64,000 bases of DNA from Ruminococcus hominis (GCF_014287355.1 NZ_JACOPE010000001.1:1798001-1862000), one strand, 5' to 3'. Positions 35,736-45,713 are shown, counted from the stretch's first letter. Notes: generated from the letters alone by a model not told the origin. Translations and numbers: made by a program.

Positions 35736-35771
35736 ATCGTAAAAGAAGTTATTTAAGAAGGCATATTTTCA

Positions 35772-37910
35772 CTAACTCACTTCTAGAAATCCGCCTTGTA
35801 TTAACATACGCATATCCAGATTTCTCAGCTTTTCCCCAAACAAAATCTGTACGCGCTCTTCATCCATTGAGACGACAACCCCATCACCAAATTTTTTATG
35901 TTTCACGAGTACACCTGCTCCAAGCTGTTCTTTAAACTTCTTATATTCTTCAGCCGTCGTTGGCTTCATCCTTGATTTTGTATTCTGTGCATATGGATTT
36001 GCCTGAGAAAATATTTTATTAGTGGAAACTACTTTCGTGCTATTCTTTTGAATAAATGTTTTCCCTAATATTTCCCTGCAAAATGAACTTTCCCTGTTTG
36101 TTGTAAACAATGTCAGTTGTTGTTTTGCCCTTGTAACACCGACATAAAATAAGCGGCGTTCTTCCTCGTAAGTCTGCAATTCTTCCTTAGAAGCCCGCTT
36201 CGGATTTTGCAAAGCCTGCTCCGGCAAAATTCCATCCACCACATCGATCAGATACACATGCTCATATTCTAACCCTTTGCTTGCATGTATCGTAGAAAGA
36301 ATAAATGGACACTGTGCATCCGATTGTTTTTCCAAAATGATAGATTTTAATTCTTCCAGACGCTTTACAAGCCGCTCGGGCGATTCTTCCCCGGCTCCCA
36401 GCATCCGTAAAATTTCCAGTTTGCTGTCGCTTACCCCGATTCGATTCAAATATTCACGATATCCCATATATTGTGAAATTCGATTGACCGCTTTATCTCC
36501 ACTTTCCTGCAGCATATTTTGCAAATGCGTCCGCACTGATTTGACGCATCCTATAACATGTCCGCTCAAGCCTTGATAATCTGCCGCCACATCAAGCACC
36601 GGCAAATCCTTTTCCTCACTAATTTCCGCTATCCTCATAGCCTCCTGCTTACGAAGATATGTACCGATCTTATAATATACCTGCAAAAATGCTTCCGTAT
36701 CTTTCGGATTCAGCGCTAATTTAATAATGTTCACAACATCTAAAACTATTCTATGCGAAAAAAATGTCAGTTCTGCATTTCTCATCTGATATGGAATGTT
36801 ATTTCGCTCTAACAGATCAACCAACGGCAAAATACATTCATTATCCCGATACAGCACTGCTGTTTGCGTTGTACAGTCATCCGCAACTTTCATAAGATAA
36901 CTGTACTGGGCTTTCCTGCTTTTTAGAGAAATCTCTTTAATTTCGTCCATTCTTTCCTTTGTTGCCCGCATATGCTTTTCATGACGCAATGTATTTTTCT
37001 GGATAAATTGGTCTGCTGCCTCAACAATACTGGCATTCGAGCGGAAGTTATCTTCCATCAACAGCACCCTTGCATTCGCGTGATTCTTTTCAAATGACAA
37101 CAATGCTTCCGGATATGCCGCACGAAATCCATAAATACTTTGATCCTCATCTCCGACCATAAACAAATTTTCCGTTTTAGAAGCAAGCAACGCAACAATC
37201 GCATGCTGGATTTTCGATGTATCTTGTGCTTCATCCACACAAATATAAGGATATAAATTTTGAAAATGTTCCAGTAATTGAGGGAATTTACGAAGCATTG
37301 TATATGCGTATACCATCTGGTCATCATAATCCATCAGATGATGTTCCCGAAGCTGCCTGCAGTATTCCTTATAAATAACCGAAATTTTCATTTCCTCTTT
37401 TTCATCCAGCTTAAGAATTTCTTCTTCACTCAACATCATGTTTTTAATATATGTAATAAGTGTACGGACATTTTTCAAATCACTCTCTGTCGCAAATTCA
37501 TGTTGAACCTGCTGATAAATTTTAGATAACAGCCCTGCCGTCATCTTTTCATCCCTGACCAGTTCAAACGCTGTCCTGCCAACCATTTTTCCATAATATT
37601 GAATGATTTTCGCACATATCCCATTAATCGTCCGAAACTCTAAGCGCTCTGCCATATCATTTCCAAAATAACCTGCAAAACGCTTCGCCATATCCTTTGT
37701 TGCCGCAACCGTATAAGTAACTGTTAATATTTTACTCGGATCAATCCCCTTACAATACACCATATATCCCAATCGGGTCACCAGCACGGTAGTCTTCCCG
37801 GACCCCGGTACAGCAAGAAGCAGTACAGGACCATCCACGCTCTGTACCGCTTCTTTTTGCTGAGTATTCAATTGTATCGGGAATCTCTGTTCAAATTCCT
37901 TCCAATTCAT
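35772..37910 (-). CDS. UvrD/PcrA-like superfamily 1 DNA helicase
   Basis: 712 residues. SF1A motifs in order: Q motif LNTQQKEAV, Walker A AVPGSGKTTVL, motif Ia TVTYTVAATKDMAKRF, Walker B YICVDEAQDTSKIQ, motif III FMVGDEDQSIYGFRAA, motif IV LLMEDNFRSNASIV, motif V LSTIHASKGLEYEHVYL and motif VI RRLFYVGVTRAKQQLTLF. The C-terminus has a small basic beta domain (VLVKHKKFGDGVVVSM), as in PcrA/UvrD tails. It is an ATP-driven 3'-5' helicase, likely in DNA repair or in resolving conflicts. It follows ecfT in the same direction but has no functional link. It is slightly shorter than classical PcrA (~740), so it could be a paralogue. Confidence 0.92.
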   Translation of the reverse strand: MNWKEFEQRFPIQLNTQQKEAVQSVDGPVLLLAVPGSGKTTVLVTRLGYMVYCKGIDPSKILTVTYTVAATKDMAKRFAGYFGNDMAERLEFRTINGICAKIIQYYGKMVGRTAFELVRDEKMTAGLLSKIYQQVQHEFATESDLKNVRTLITYIKNMMLSEEEILKLDEKEEMKISVIYKEYCRQLREHHLMDYDDQMVYAYTMLRKFPQLLEHFQNLYPYICVDEAQDTSKIQHAIVALLASKTENLFMVGDEDQSIYGFRAAYPEALLSFEKNHANARVLLMEDNFRSNASIVEAADQFIQKNTLRHEKHMRATKERMDEIKEISLKSRKAQYSYLMKVADDCTTQTAVLYRDNECILPLVDLLERNNIPYQMRNAELTFFSHRIVLDVVNIIKLALNPKDTEAFLQVYYKIGTYLRKQEAMRIAEISEEKDLPVLDVAADYQGLSGHVIGCVKSVRTHLQNMLQESGDKAVNRISQYMGYREYLNRIGVSDSKLEILRMLGAGEESPERLVKRLEELKSIILEKQSDAQCPFILSTIHASKGLEYEHVYLIDVVDGILPEQALQNPKRASKEELQTYEEERRLFYVGVTRAKQQLTLFTTNRESSFCREILGKTFIQKNSTKVVSTNKIFSQANPYAQNTKSRMKPTTAEEYKKFKEQLGAGVLVKHKKFGDGVVVSMDEERVQILFGEKLRNLDMRMLIQGGFLEVS

Positions 37911-37967
37911 CGTTCTCTTACTATCCTATCTTTCTTGTCTTCTCTTCCTTGCAAACCAATCTATTTG

Positions 37968-38804
37968 TCAGGCAGCAATAAATGGATTATAAAATCTTCC
38001 CCACTTTATCGTCACACTCAGGCTTATCACCAAAAGCACAACCCCAAATCCTATCACTGCAAAATCTGCCTTTGCAAATGGACGTTTCATATACCAGGTT
38101 CGTTTTGGGTTCTTTCCAAATCCGCGCAATTCCATCGCATTAGAAATTGTATCGATTCGATTCAGGCTTGTCAGAATCAACGGTAATAAAATACTTACTG
38201 AATTTTTTAATCTTGCAAAAAAGCGCTCATTCTTTCCGAGCTCTACACCTCTTGCCTGCTGTGCCTGACTGATACTGTGATAATCTCTCTGAATATCCGG
38301 AATATAACGCAATGCTATCGCAACTGAATAACCCACCTTGTAGGAAACCCCGATGCTGTTAAGACTTGCCGCAAATTCACTTGGATTTGTTGCAGAGATA
38401 AATAATATTGCAACCGGTAATGCCACGAAATATTTCAAAGAAATATTCAACATGTAAAACAATTGCTCTGCTGTCAGATCATATCTCCAGAACAAATGAC
38501 ATAATACATGTCGTGTGCCATATAATGTTGTACCCTGATTTGGATCAAACAAAAATATAAACAAATTGTTCAAAAGCAGGAATATCAACATAAATACCAT
38601 CATAAACCGCACTTCTTTCAGTTTGATCTTACTCAATCGAAATGCCACAATACTCACTGCAAATAATCCTAACAATACCCACGTATTATATGTAATCATA
38701 CTCGCAAATGTAAACAGTAAGAAGAATGCAAGCTTTGTTGTTCCGGTCAACCGATGTATGACACTCTTTCTCGGTAGATAATTTAATACAGTTTTAGCAG
38801 CCAT
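37968..38804 (-). CDS. ECF transporter transmembrane T component
   Basis: 278 residues, CbiQ/EcfT family, about five or six membrane segments. The two coupling-helix motifs with Ala-Arg-Gly cores are visible (QAQQARGVELGKN and NAMELRGFGKNP), which bind the ATPases. The ATG overlaps the end of the double-ATPase gene by 11 bases, with GGGAGG upstream, so translation is coupled. Together with the S component at 40620-41171 and the fused ATPases it forms a complete group-I-like vitamin/metal importer at the membrane. Confidence 0.9.
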   Translation of the reverse strand: MAAKTVLNYLPRKSVIHRLTGTTKLAFFLLFTFASMITYNTWVLLGLFAVSIVAFRLSKIKLKEVRFMMVFMLIFLLLNNLFIFLFDPNQGTTLYGTRHVLCHLFWRYDLTAEQLFYMLNISLKYFVALPVAILFISATNPSEFAASLNSIGVSYKVGYSVAIALRYIPDIQRDYHSISQAQQARGVELGKNERFFARLKNSVSILLPLILTSLNRIDTISNAMELRGFGKNPKRTWYMKRPFAKADFAVIGFGVVLLVISLSVTIKWGRFYNPFIAA

Positions 38805-40518
38805 GTTTTCTTACCTCCCGGTCTTCTTCTATAAAGCATTCTACAAATTCTTCCGGCGGTACAATACCGCATCGGTTTGCCAGTGTAAATAAGCTCGTCT
38901 CCTTTAAAGCTGCATGACTTATCAGCTCCGGGTCACACAGCACTTCTGCCGCACTGCGGTCTGCGATCATCTTACCATCTGCAAATACCACTGCCCTTGG
39001 CGTATATTCCAGCATCAGATGCATATCATGTGTGATCATAATGATCGTTACACCCTGCTCGTTTAGCTTTCTTAAGAACTCCATAATTTCTGTATAATGA
39101 CGGAAATCCTGTCCTGCTGTCGGTTCATCCAAAATAATAAGTTCCGGATCTTGTACCAGCACACTTGCGATTGTCACACGTTTCTTCTGGCCAAAGCTAA
39201 GTGCGGAAACCGGCCAGTTACGGAATGGATACAACCCACATATTTTCAAGGTTGCTTCGACTTTTTCTTTGATTTCTTCCTGACTCAATCCTTGATTCTG
39301 TAAGCTCAACGCCACTTCCTCAAAAATCATCGTCTTCGATATCATCTGATTTGGATTCTGCATTACATACCCGATATATTTTGCACGATGTCGGATGTTC
39401 TCTTTAAGCAAGTCCTTTCCTTTAAACAGAATCTCACCAGAATCCGGTGTTTCAAAACCACATATCAATTTTGAAAATGTTGATTTTCCGGCACCATTCT
39501 TCCCAACAATACTTACCATCTCTCCTTTGGAAATGGATAGACTGACATCACTTAATATCTTCTGCCCTTTCACATATCCAAACTCCAAATTCTTCACTTC
39601 CAACAATGCTTCTTTTTTATCATTATTTTTTAATACCGGATGTGACTCAAACCATTGATTGAGTTTTTTTGTATCTTCCTCATCTAATACTACCGAATCT
39701 ACGTGAGATGCTTTCTTCTGTGCGGTTATTTCAATTCCTGCATAACGCATAGCAGTAACATACAACGGCTCACGAATCCCGTTCTCGATCAGCAAATTAG
39801 ACGCAAGTAATTCATCCGGAGATAAATCTGCCAGAATCTGTCCGTCATTCATTAATATAATGCGGTCCACATCTCGCCAAAGCACATCTTCTAGACGATG
39901 TTCGATAATCAATACTGTTGTATCTGTTTTCTGCTGGATTTCATCAATCAATTCGATGGTCTGCTTTCCTGTCGCCGGATCAAGACTTGCAAGCGGCTCA
40001 TCAAACAGCAAAATCTTCACCTGATCCACCATAACTCCGGCCAGACTTACTCGTTGCTTTTGTCCGCCGGACAATTCATGCGGAGCATAATCCAAATGAT
40101 GCTCAATCCCTACCAGTTCTGTCACATGTTTTGTAATGGAATGCATCTCATCCTGCGGTGTACAACTGTTTTCCAATGCAAATGCGATATCTTCGCCAAC
40201 TGTCAAACCTATAAACTGACCATCCGGGTCCTGCAGCACAGTTCCGACATGGGCAGATAATTCAAAGATACTGCTCTTGGTGGCATCTACTCCATTCACC
40301 TCCAGTGAGCCCTCACATTCTCCTGGATTCGAATATGGATTTAACCCGTTAATACATCCGGCCAATGTACTTTTTCCACACCCGGAAGGTCCTGCGATCA
40401 ACACACGCTCACCGGGATATATATCTAGATTAATTCCTTTCAGTGTCGGTTTTTTCTGTGCACGATACTGAAAAGAATAATTCTTAAAAGAAATAATCGG
40501 AGAATTCTCGTTTATCAT
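38794..40518 (-). CDS. ECF transporter fused double ATPase (A-A')
   Basis: 574 residues with two ABC ATPase domains in one chain. First: Walker A GPSGCGKST, Q-loop VLQDPDGQ, signature LSGGQKQR, Walker B ILLFDEPLASLDP, His-loop IEHRLED. Second (from ~315): GKNGAGKST, MQNPNQMI, LSFGQKKR, LIILDEPTAGQD, ITHDMHL. It powers substrate release in the ECF module. Most ECF modules have separate EcfA1 and EcfA2; this fusion resembles YkoD-type proteins. It lies 100 bases downstream of the S gene, the spacer holding a 12-bp inverted repeat. Confidence 0.93.
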   Translation of the reverse strand: MINENSPIISFKNYSFQYRAQKKPTLKGINLDIYPGERVLIAGPSGCGKSTLAGCINGLNPYSNPGECEGSLEVNGVDATKSSIFELSAHVGTVLQDPDGQFIGLTVGEDIAFALENSCTPQDEMHSITKHVTELVGIEHHLDYAPHELSGGQKQRVSLAGVMVDQVKILLFDEPLASLDPATGKQTIELIDEIQQKTDTTVLIIEHRLEDVLWRDVDRIILMNDGQILADLSPDELLASNLLIENGIREPLYVTAMRYAGIEITAQKKASHVDSVVLDEEDTKKLNQWFESHPVLKNNDKKEALLEVKNLEFGYVKGQKILSDVSLSISKGEMVSIVGKNGAGKSTFSKLICGFETPDSGEILFKGKDLLKENIRHRAKYIGYVMQNPNQMISKTMIFEEVALSLQNQGLSQEEIKEKVEATLKICGLYPFRNWPVSALSFGQKKRVTIASVLVQDPELIILDEPTAGQDFRHYTEIMEFLRKLNEQGVTIIMITHDMHLMLEYTPRAVVFADGKMIADRSAAEVLCDPELISHAALKETSLFTLANRCGIVPPEEFVECFIEEDREVRKHGC

Positions 40519-40548
40519 TCATGATCCTCTTTCCTATGAACTAAATAT

Positions 40549-40595
40549 AGCTGTCATTTCATATGATAGTTATTCTACCACAAGAAATGACAGCT
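40549..40595. repeat. Inverted repeat between ECF S gene and ATPase gene
   Basis: AGCTGTCATTTC (40549-40560) and GAAATGACAGCT (40584-40595) form a perfect 12-pair stem. A seven-T run follows only on the plus strand, so in the operon direction it may set the ratio of S to ATPase mRNA rather than end transcription. Confidence 0.55.
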
Positions 40596-40619
40596 GTAAG
40601 TCTTTTTTTCAAAAAAATC

Positions 40620-41171
40620 TTATTCCTGATCCAAAGATCCTTTCTTTGCGATTGTCTTTGTATAAGCCAGGATCAAAAGTCCTCCAACAATTACACCTGT
40701 AATTGTATTAGAGATTGCTGCAAATACACCCTGAGCAAATACTTTGTTTGCCGGTTCTGCATAGATCAAGATATCAAGTACAGGTGCTACAACTACCCAT
40801 CCAACTACATGTGCAATTACATTAGCCAGAACGAAAATAGTCATCTTACCTTTTCCGAAATCTCCATCTTCTACTTTTAATTTCTTAGCAAAGATTCCAA
40901 TCACTACACCTACAAATGCTGATGTGATAACCCAGCTCCACCATGGACTTCCTCCCCATGACAGGTCAATCAATGTGTGACCGATGAATCCGATCAGTCC
41001 ACCGGCAACCGGTCCGTACATTGCAGCTAAAAGCGCAAGTACTGCATACTGAAGACTGATATTAGTATTCGGCACAGGACTTGGAATTGCTACAAAACGT
41101 CCAAGTACAAAGAATAGTGCTGCACCGATACCTACCGCTACAACTGTTTTGATACTGCTGTTACTTTTCAT
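40620..41171 (-). CDS. ECF transporter substrate-binding S component (UPF0397 type)
   Basis: 183 residues, about five or six membrane helices. Pattern typical of UPF0397 S components: VAVGIGAALFFVLGRFVAIPS at the start, NTNISLQYAVLALLAAMYGPVAGGLIGFIGH, DLSWGGSPWWSW. It captures the substrate for the adjacent ECF module; the substrate of UPF0397 proteins is not settled, and no riboswitch in the leader gives a clue. GAGGAGG precedes the ATG. The leader contains a small AGGCT/AGCCT hairpin. Confidence 0.85.
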   Translation of the reverse strand: MKSNSSIKTVVAVGIGAALFFVLGRFVAIPSPVPNTNISLQYAVLALLAAMYGPVAGGLIGFIGHTLIDLSWGGSPWWSWVITSAFVGVVIGIFAKKLKVEDGDFGKGKMTIFVLANVIAHVVGWVVVAPVLDILIYAEPANKVFAQGVFAAISNTITGVIVGGLLILAYTKTIAKKGSLDQE

Positions 41172-41227
41172 TTGTATATCCTCCTCTACACTTCTCTCAT
41201 ACTAGGCTCTATCAAAGCCTTTTCATA

Positions 41228-41256
41228 GTATACGATTATTACAGGCTTTTTTCAAG
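41228..41256 (-). promoter_or_regulatory. Promoter of the ECF transporter operon
   Basis: TTGAAA (41256-41251), 17-base spacer, TATACT (41233-41228) on the minus strand, about 57 bases before the S-component start. Confidence 0.75.
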
Positions 41257-41468
41257 ATACAAAATCTGTAATCAGTTGCTTTTCTACTTATTTATAAGTA
41301 GAAAAATAACCTTTCAGAGATTTCCTTATAACAGTTGACAAATATTAGTAAAACATTTACGATAAAATTTAGCAATACCGAAGAGGTCTATTGCTTTTAT
41401 TTTGGGAATTTTTCTTTGATCCGGTCCATAGATTCCGGATTATTTCTATGTTGATGGGGGACGTAATT

Positions 41469-42827
41469 ATGGAGAAGAAAAAAAGGAGGTTTTCCCGCAC
41501 AATTGAGATGACTAGCGGGTCTTTATGGAAGAACATTTTTTTATTCAGTCTTCCACTGATGTTTTCTCAAATATTGGAGGTTTTATTTAATTTAAGTGAC
41601 GTTGCGATCGTTGGCCGGTTTTCCAGCTATCAGGCTCTTGGTTCGGTTGGTTCTACTACTCTTTTAGTCACACTGTTTACCGGCTTTCTGATTGGCATGG
41701 GCGCCGGTGTAAATGTACGAACAGCTCATGAGCTTGGAGCAGGAAATCAGGATAACATTACCAAAACCATTCATACTTCTTTACTTGTATGTCTGGCGGT
41801 CGGACTGATCATCTGTACCATCTGTATTCTCTTTTCGGAAAATATTCTTCATCTGTTGAACACAAAGGATGAATTGATAGATGGTGCTGTATTATATATG
41901 AAAATTTATTCACTTGGTATGCCTGCCATGGCAATTTATAACTTTGGTAACGGTGTATTAAGTGCCCGCGGAGATACAACTAAGCCATTGTTTTACCTCT
42001 CTATCGCCGGGGTATTGAATGTCATTTTAAACCTCATTTTTGTTATTTATTTCCACATGGCAGCAGAGGGAGTTGCACTTGCAAGTGCAATCGCACAGTA
42101 TGTTTCTGCCGCATTAATCATCATTAATTTATTACGACGCAATGACGAATGTAAATTACATCCTTCTAAGCTTCGTTTTCATAAGAAGGCAAGCCTTGCT
42201 GTATTAATGCTCGGTATTCCTGCCGGTATTCAAAATGCGATTTTTGCACTGGCAAATCTGTTCGTACAGACCGGTCTAAACTCTTTTGATGCCGTTACCG
42301 TATCCGGAAACTCTGCTGCGATCAACGCTGATACCCTGGTTTTCAACCTAATGTATGCGTTTTACATTGCCGGTTCAAGCTTTATCAGTCAGAATTATGG
42401 GGCGAAAAATAAAAAACGTATGCTGCAAAGTTATTTCATCAGCGTCTTTTATGCATTTGCCGCCGGTGCCATATTCGGTATTTTACTCCTCCTGTTTGGA
42501 AGACAATTTTTATCCTTATTCGCTACAAATCCAGATGTAATAAGTGCCGGACTTCAGCGAATTAAAATCATGTGGTTTGCATACTGCATCAGTGCATTTA
42601 TGGATGGCTCTATTGCCGCATCCCGTGGAATCGGCAAAACAATCGTTCCGACTATACTCGTAATCATCGGTTCCTGCGTGTTCCGTGTTATCTGGATTTA
42701 TACAATATTTGCCCATTTCCATACAATACCATCTTTGTATTTATTGTATTTCTTCTCATGGGTATTGACATCAATTGCAGAAATTATTTACTTTGCGATA
42801 AGCTTCCACAAAGTAAAGATGGATTAA
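41469..42827 (+). CDS. MATE-family efflux transporter
   Basis: 452 residues, about 12 membrane helices. Motifs: LPLMFSQILEVLFNLSDVAI in helix one, GMGAGVNVRTAHELGAGNQD, GDTTKPLFYLSIAGVLNVIL, and a second half with SGNSAAINADTLVFNLMYAF. The ATG at 41469 has GGGGG ten bases upstream. In-frame ATGs from 41391 would add a segment lacking a ribosome site. It is only distantly similar to the other MATE gene at 14902, so this is not a recent duplication. It ends at an intrinsic terminator. Substrate unknown. Confidence 0.92.
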   Translation: MEKKKRRFSRTIEMTSGSLWKNIFLFSLPLMFSQILEVLFNLSDVAIVGRFSSYQALGSVGSTTLLVTLFTGFLIGMGAGVNVRTAHELGAGNQDNITKTIHTSLLVCLAVGLIICTICILFSENILHLLNTKDELIDGAVLYMKIYSLGMPAMAIYNFGNGVLSARGDTTKPLFYLSIAGVLNVILNLIFVIYFHMAAEGVALASAIAQYVSAALIIINLLRRNDECKLHPSKLRFHKKASLAVLMLGIPAGIQNAIFALANLFVQTGLNSFDAVTVSGNSAAINADTLVFNLMYAFYIAGSSFISQNYGAKNKKRMLQSYFISVFYAFAAGAIFGILLLLFGRQFLSLFATNPDVISAGLQRIKIMWFAYCISAFMDGSIAASRGIGKTIVPTILVIIGSCVFRVIWIYTIFAHFHTIPSLYLLYFFSWVLTSIAEIIYFAISFHKVKMD

Positions 42828-42833
42828 AAATGG

Positions 42834-42876
42834 AAAACACAGGAGGTAGAATTTCTATCCCCTGTGTTTTTCTTTT
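42834..42876 (+). terminator. Terminator after the second MATE gene
   Basis: AACACAGG (42836-42843) pairs with CCTGTGTT (42861-42868), with an inner GTAGAA/TTCTAT extension, followed by T-rich TTTTCTTTTC. Confidence 0.85.
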
Positions 42877-42923
42877 CCCTTATATATTTTTCATACTACT
42901 ATTTTTACTAATGTTACGCTCTA

Positions 42924-43730
42924 CTATTTTGCTAACATCATGCGATCATTTGCAAATTCTCCGCCGCTGACTTCCTCAAATTTTTTCAGAAGGTCTGCCA
43001 CCTTCAGATTTTTCTTTTCCTCTCCTGATACATCATAGATTACTTTTCCTTCATGCATCATGATCAGTCTGTTACCATGATTAATGGCATCCTTCATATT
43101 ATGTGTAACCATCATGGCTGTCAATTTGTTTTCATTGATAATCTGATCTGACAGAGCAAGCACCTTTGCCGCTGTCTTTGGATCCAATGCCGCTGTATGT
43201 TCATCTAAAAGCAACAGCTTCGGTTTCTTTAAAGAAGCCATCAAAAGTGTGATTGCCTGTCTTTGTCCACCGGACAAAAGACCTACTTTACTGCTCAATC
43301 TGTCTTCCAAGCCAAGATCTAATTCTTTGAGTTTTTCTCTGAACTCTTCTCGCTCTTTTTTAGTAATTCCCCAGCCAAGCCCACGACTCTGTCCTCGTCT
43401 TGCGGCAATCGCCATATTTTCTTCAATTGACATTGTCGCTGCCGTACCTGTCATCGGGTCCTGAAATACACGACCTAAGAATTTTGCTCTTTTGTGTTCA
43501 GAAAGCTTTGTAATATCTACGCCATCAATAATAATCTTGCCTTGGTCAACACCCCACACACCTGCGATTGCATTCAATGTTGTCGATTTTCCGGCTCCGT
43601 TACCACCGATGATTGTAACAAAATCTCCCGGATTCAGATTGAGATTTACTCCATTTAATGCGATCTTTTCATTGATCGTTCCTGCATTAAATGTTTTATG
43701 TATATTCTGGATTTCTAACATATAACTCAT
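42924..43730 (-). CDS. ABC transporter ATP-binding protein (TrpZ-like)
   Basis: 268 residues. Walker A GGNGAGKST, Q-loop VFQDPMTG, signature LLSGGQRQAI, Walker B LLLLDEHTAALDP, His-loop VTHNMKD. The HTAALDP form is characteristic of ATPases paired with ABC_sub_bind-type solute-binding proteins. The ATG (43730) overlaps the permease stop codon by one base (TAATG); upstream in-frame ATGs would lie inside the permease gene. It is the third gene of the binding protein-permease-ATPase operon. Confidence 0.92.
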   Translation of the reverse strand: MSYMLEIQNIHKTFNAGTINEKIALNGVNLNLNPGDFVTIIGGNGAGKSTTLNAIAGVWGVDQGKIIIDGVDITKLSEHKRAKFLGRVFQDPMTGTAATMSIEENMAIAARRGQSRGLGWGITKKEREEFREKLKELDLGLEDRLSSKVGLLSGGQRQAITLLMASLKKPKLLLLDEHTAALDPKTAAKVLALSDQIINENKLTAMMVTHNMKDAINHGNRLIMMHEGKVIYDVSGEEKKNLKVADLLKKFEEVSGGEFANDRMMLAK

Positions 43731-44668
43731 TATGCAGTCCTCCGTTTCTTGAAATATTTTTCTTTCATATAAGGAACTGCCAGGAAACATGCAACCACAA
43801 CTGCGGAGAACAGTTTCATATAATCTGATGGCATCTTCAGCCATAATACAAATGCAATTACGATATAGTAAATGATTGCTCCTATAAATACCGCTCCTAA
43901 TGTAAGTGCAAATGCAATTTTCTTTCCTGCACAGAATTTCCCAAAAATAACTTCGCTGATGATAACTGCTGCAAGTCCGATTACGATTGCTCCACGACCC
44001 ATATTTACATCGGCTGCGCCCTGATACTGTGCATAAATTCCACCACAGAGACCTACAAGTCCATTGGAAATCATAAGTGCAAGAACTTTATTAAATGATG
44101 TATTGATTCCCTGTGCACTTGCCATCTGTGGATTACATCCGGTCGCACGGATAGCGGCTCCAAGCTCTGTTCCGAAAAACCAGTAAATAACTGCAATCAG
44201 TACAATTGCCGCCAGAATCAGTTTGACAAAGAAAAATCCGCTTCCTTCTCCTGTAACATATCGAAGAGATGCAACCAGTTTGTATTGAAGCACATTGATC
44301 GCCTGATTTGATTTTCCCATAATCCCAAGATTTACAGAATATAATCCGATCTGTGTCAAAATACTTGCCAGAATTCCCGGAATGCCAAATACTGTATGTA
44401 AAATTCCAGTTACAAATCCTGCTGCCATTCCTGCTAAAAATGCAAATATAAGTGCAATTGCCGGGTTCATGCCCCCGCGGATCAGCATAACTGCTACTGC
44501 TCCGCCGGTTGCAAGTGAACCATCCACCGTAAGATCTGCAAAATCTAAAATACGAAATGTAATATATACCCCAAGTGCCATAATTCCCCAAATGATTCCC
44601 TGAGCAACGTTACCCGGAAGGGCACGTACCAGAGTCATCGGGTTTAGGCTTGCCAGATAAATCCCCAT
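43730..44668 (-). CDS. ABC transporter permease (TrpY/branched-chain type)
   Basis: 312 residues, about eight membrane helices, BPD_transp_2 type. Typical stretches are GIMALGVYITFRILDFADLTVDGS and the coupling region GAAIRATGCNPQMASAQGIN. AGAGGAA precedes the ATG. It lies 11 bases downstream of the binding-protein gene and is coupled to the ATPase gene. The whole operon most resembles TrpXYZ-like tryptophan or ABC_sub_bind transporters, but the substrate cannot be read from sequence. Confidence 0.92.
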   Translation of the reverse strand: MGIYLASLNPMTLVRALPGNVAQGIIWGIMALGVYITFRILDFADLTVDGSLATGGAVAVMLIRGGMNPAIALIFAFLAGMAAGFVTGILHTVFGIPGILASILTQIGLYSVNLGIMGKSNQAINVLQYKLVASLRYVTGEGSGFFFVKLILAAIVLIAVIYWFFGTELGAAIRATGCNPQMASAQGINTSFNKVLALMISNGLVGLCGGIYAQYQGAADVNMGRGAIVIGLAAVIISEVIFGKFCAGKKIAFALTLGAVFIGAIIYYIVIAFVLWLKMPSDYMKLFSAVVVACFLAVPYMKEKYFKKRRTA

Positions 44669-44679
44669 AATTTATTCCT

Positions 44680-45681
44680 CTATTCTTCTATTGCTTCATA
44701 TTCATCTGGAACTGTAATTCCAAGTTCTTCACAAATTGTCGGATTGTACATCTTTGTTACGTTTGGTGCTGTCTCAATCTCCATTGTTGTAATGTCGGCA
44801 CCATTTACCAAAATATCATATGCCATCTCACCGGCTTTGTATCCGATATCATAGTAGCTGATAGATAATGTTGCAATACCGCATCCTGAACAGATTCCCT
44901 GCTCACCTGCAATTACAGGAATTTTTGCCGGAAGACAAATGTTGTTGATGATTTCAGTGTTTGCTGCCATTGTATTATCTGTAGGAATATAAAGTGCATC
45001 ACACTCAGCTACTGCTGATGTCACAACTGACTGAATCTCATTTGAATCTGCCGCTGTATATTCTTTACATGTAATTCCATCCTTCTTCAGTGCTTCTGCA
45101 AATAAGTTTGCCTGATATGCTGAATTAGGCTCTGCTGAACAATATAAAATACCAACTGTCTTTGCATCCGGTACTAATTCTATAAGCATCTCTTCCTGCT
45201 TATCGATCGGAGCTAAGTCACTTGTACCTGAAATATTCATTCCTGTTGCTCCTGTCCAATCGGAAATATCCAGAGCTGTTGCATAATCTGTGATTGATGT
45301 TCCAAGAATCGGAATATCACTTGTTGCGGCTGCTGAACACTGGAGTGCTGTAGTCGCATTTGCCATAATCAAATCCACATTATCAGCGACAAAATTATTT
45401 GCAATTGTTGCACAGTTTGCCTGCTCGCCCTGTCCATTTTGTAAATCAAATGTTACGTTGTCTTTTCCAAATTTTTCTTCACAGGCATCCTCAAATCCCT
45501 TTGTAGCCTGGTCAAGTGCCTCATGCTCTAACTGCTGGCAAATACCGATCTTGTATACTTTTCCAGAATCTGATGCGCCATCTGCACTCTTTGAATCTGA
45601 TGAAGAGCTGCCTCCACATGCTGCCAATGATAATGTCATTGTTGCGGCTAACATAACCGCTGCTATTTTTTTTGCTTTCAT
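44680..45681 (-). CDS. ABC transporter substrate-binding lipoprotein (TrpX-like)
   Basis: 333 residues. Signal peptide with lipobox LSLAAC, Cys22 lipidated, followed by a Ser/Asp-rich linker. The mature part belongs to the ABC_sub_bind family (VYKIGICQQLEHEALDQATKGFED, QGEQANCATIANNFV, TVGILYCSAEPNSAYQ, CDALYIPTDNTMAANTEII). The ATG at 45681 is preferred: AGGAGG lies ten bases upstream, whereas the ATG at 45690 is one base from it. It is the first gene of the operon, behind a consensus promoter and three 15-bp repeats in the leader. Confidence 0.92.
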   Translation of the reverse strand: MKAKKIAAVMLAATMTLSLAACGGSSSSDSKSADGASDSGKVYKIGICQQLEHEALDQATKGFEDACEEKFGKDNVTFDLQNGQGEQANCATIANNFVADNVDLIMANATTALQCSAAATSDIPILGTSITDYATALDISDWTGATGMNISGTSDLAPIDKQEEMLIELVPDAKTVGILYCSAEPNSAYQANLFAEALKKDGITCKEYTAADSNEIQSVVTSAVAECDALYIPTDNTMAANTEIINNICLPAKIPVIAGEQGICSGCGIATLSISYYDIGYKAGEMAYDILVNGADITTMEIETAPNVTKMYNPTICEELGITVPDEYEAIEE

Positions 45682-45713
45682 AATACCCATTCCTCCTATA
45701 TTGTTTTGTAACT

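Noticed and set aside
36400..36480. UvrD-like gene as part of the ECF operon by function
   Set aside because: Same direction and short spacing, but no functional link; neighbour read-through is the simpler explanation.
41172..41256. preQ1, riboflavin or other vitamin riboswitch before the ECF S gene
   Set aside because: The leader after the predicted start is under 60 bases with one small AGGCT/AGCCT hairpin and no known aptamer core.
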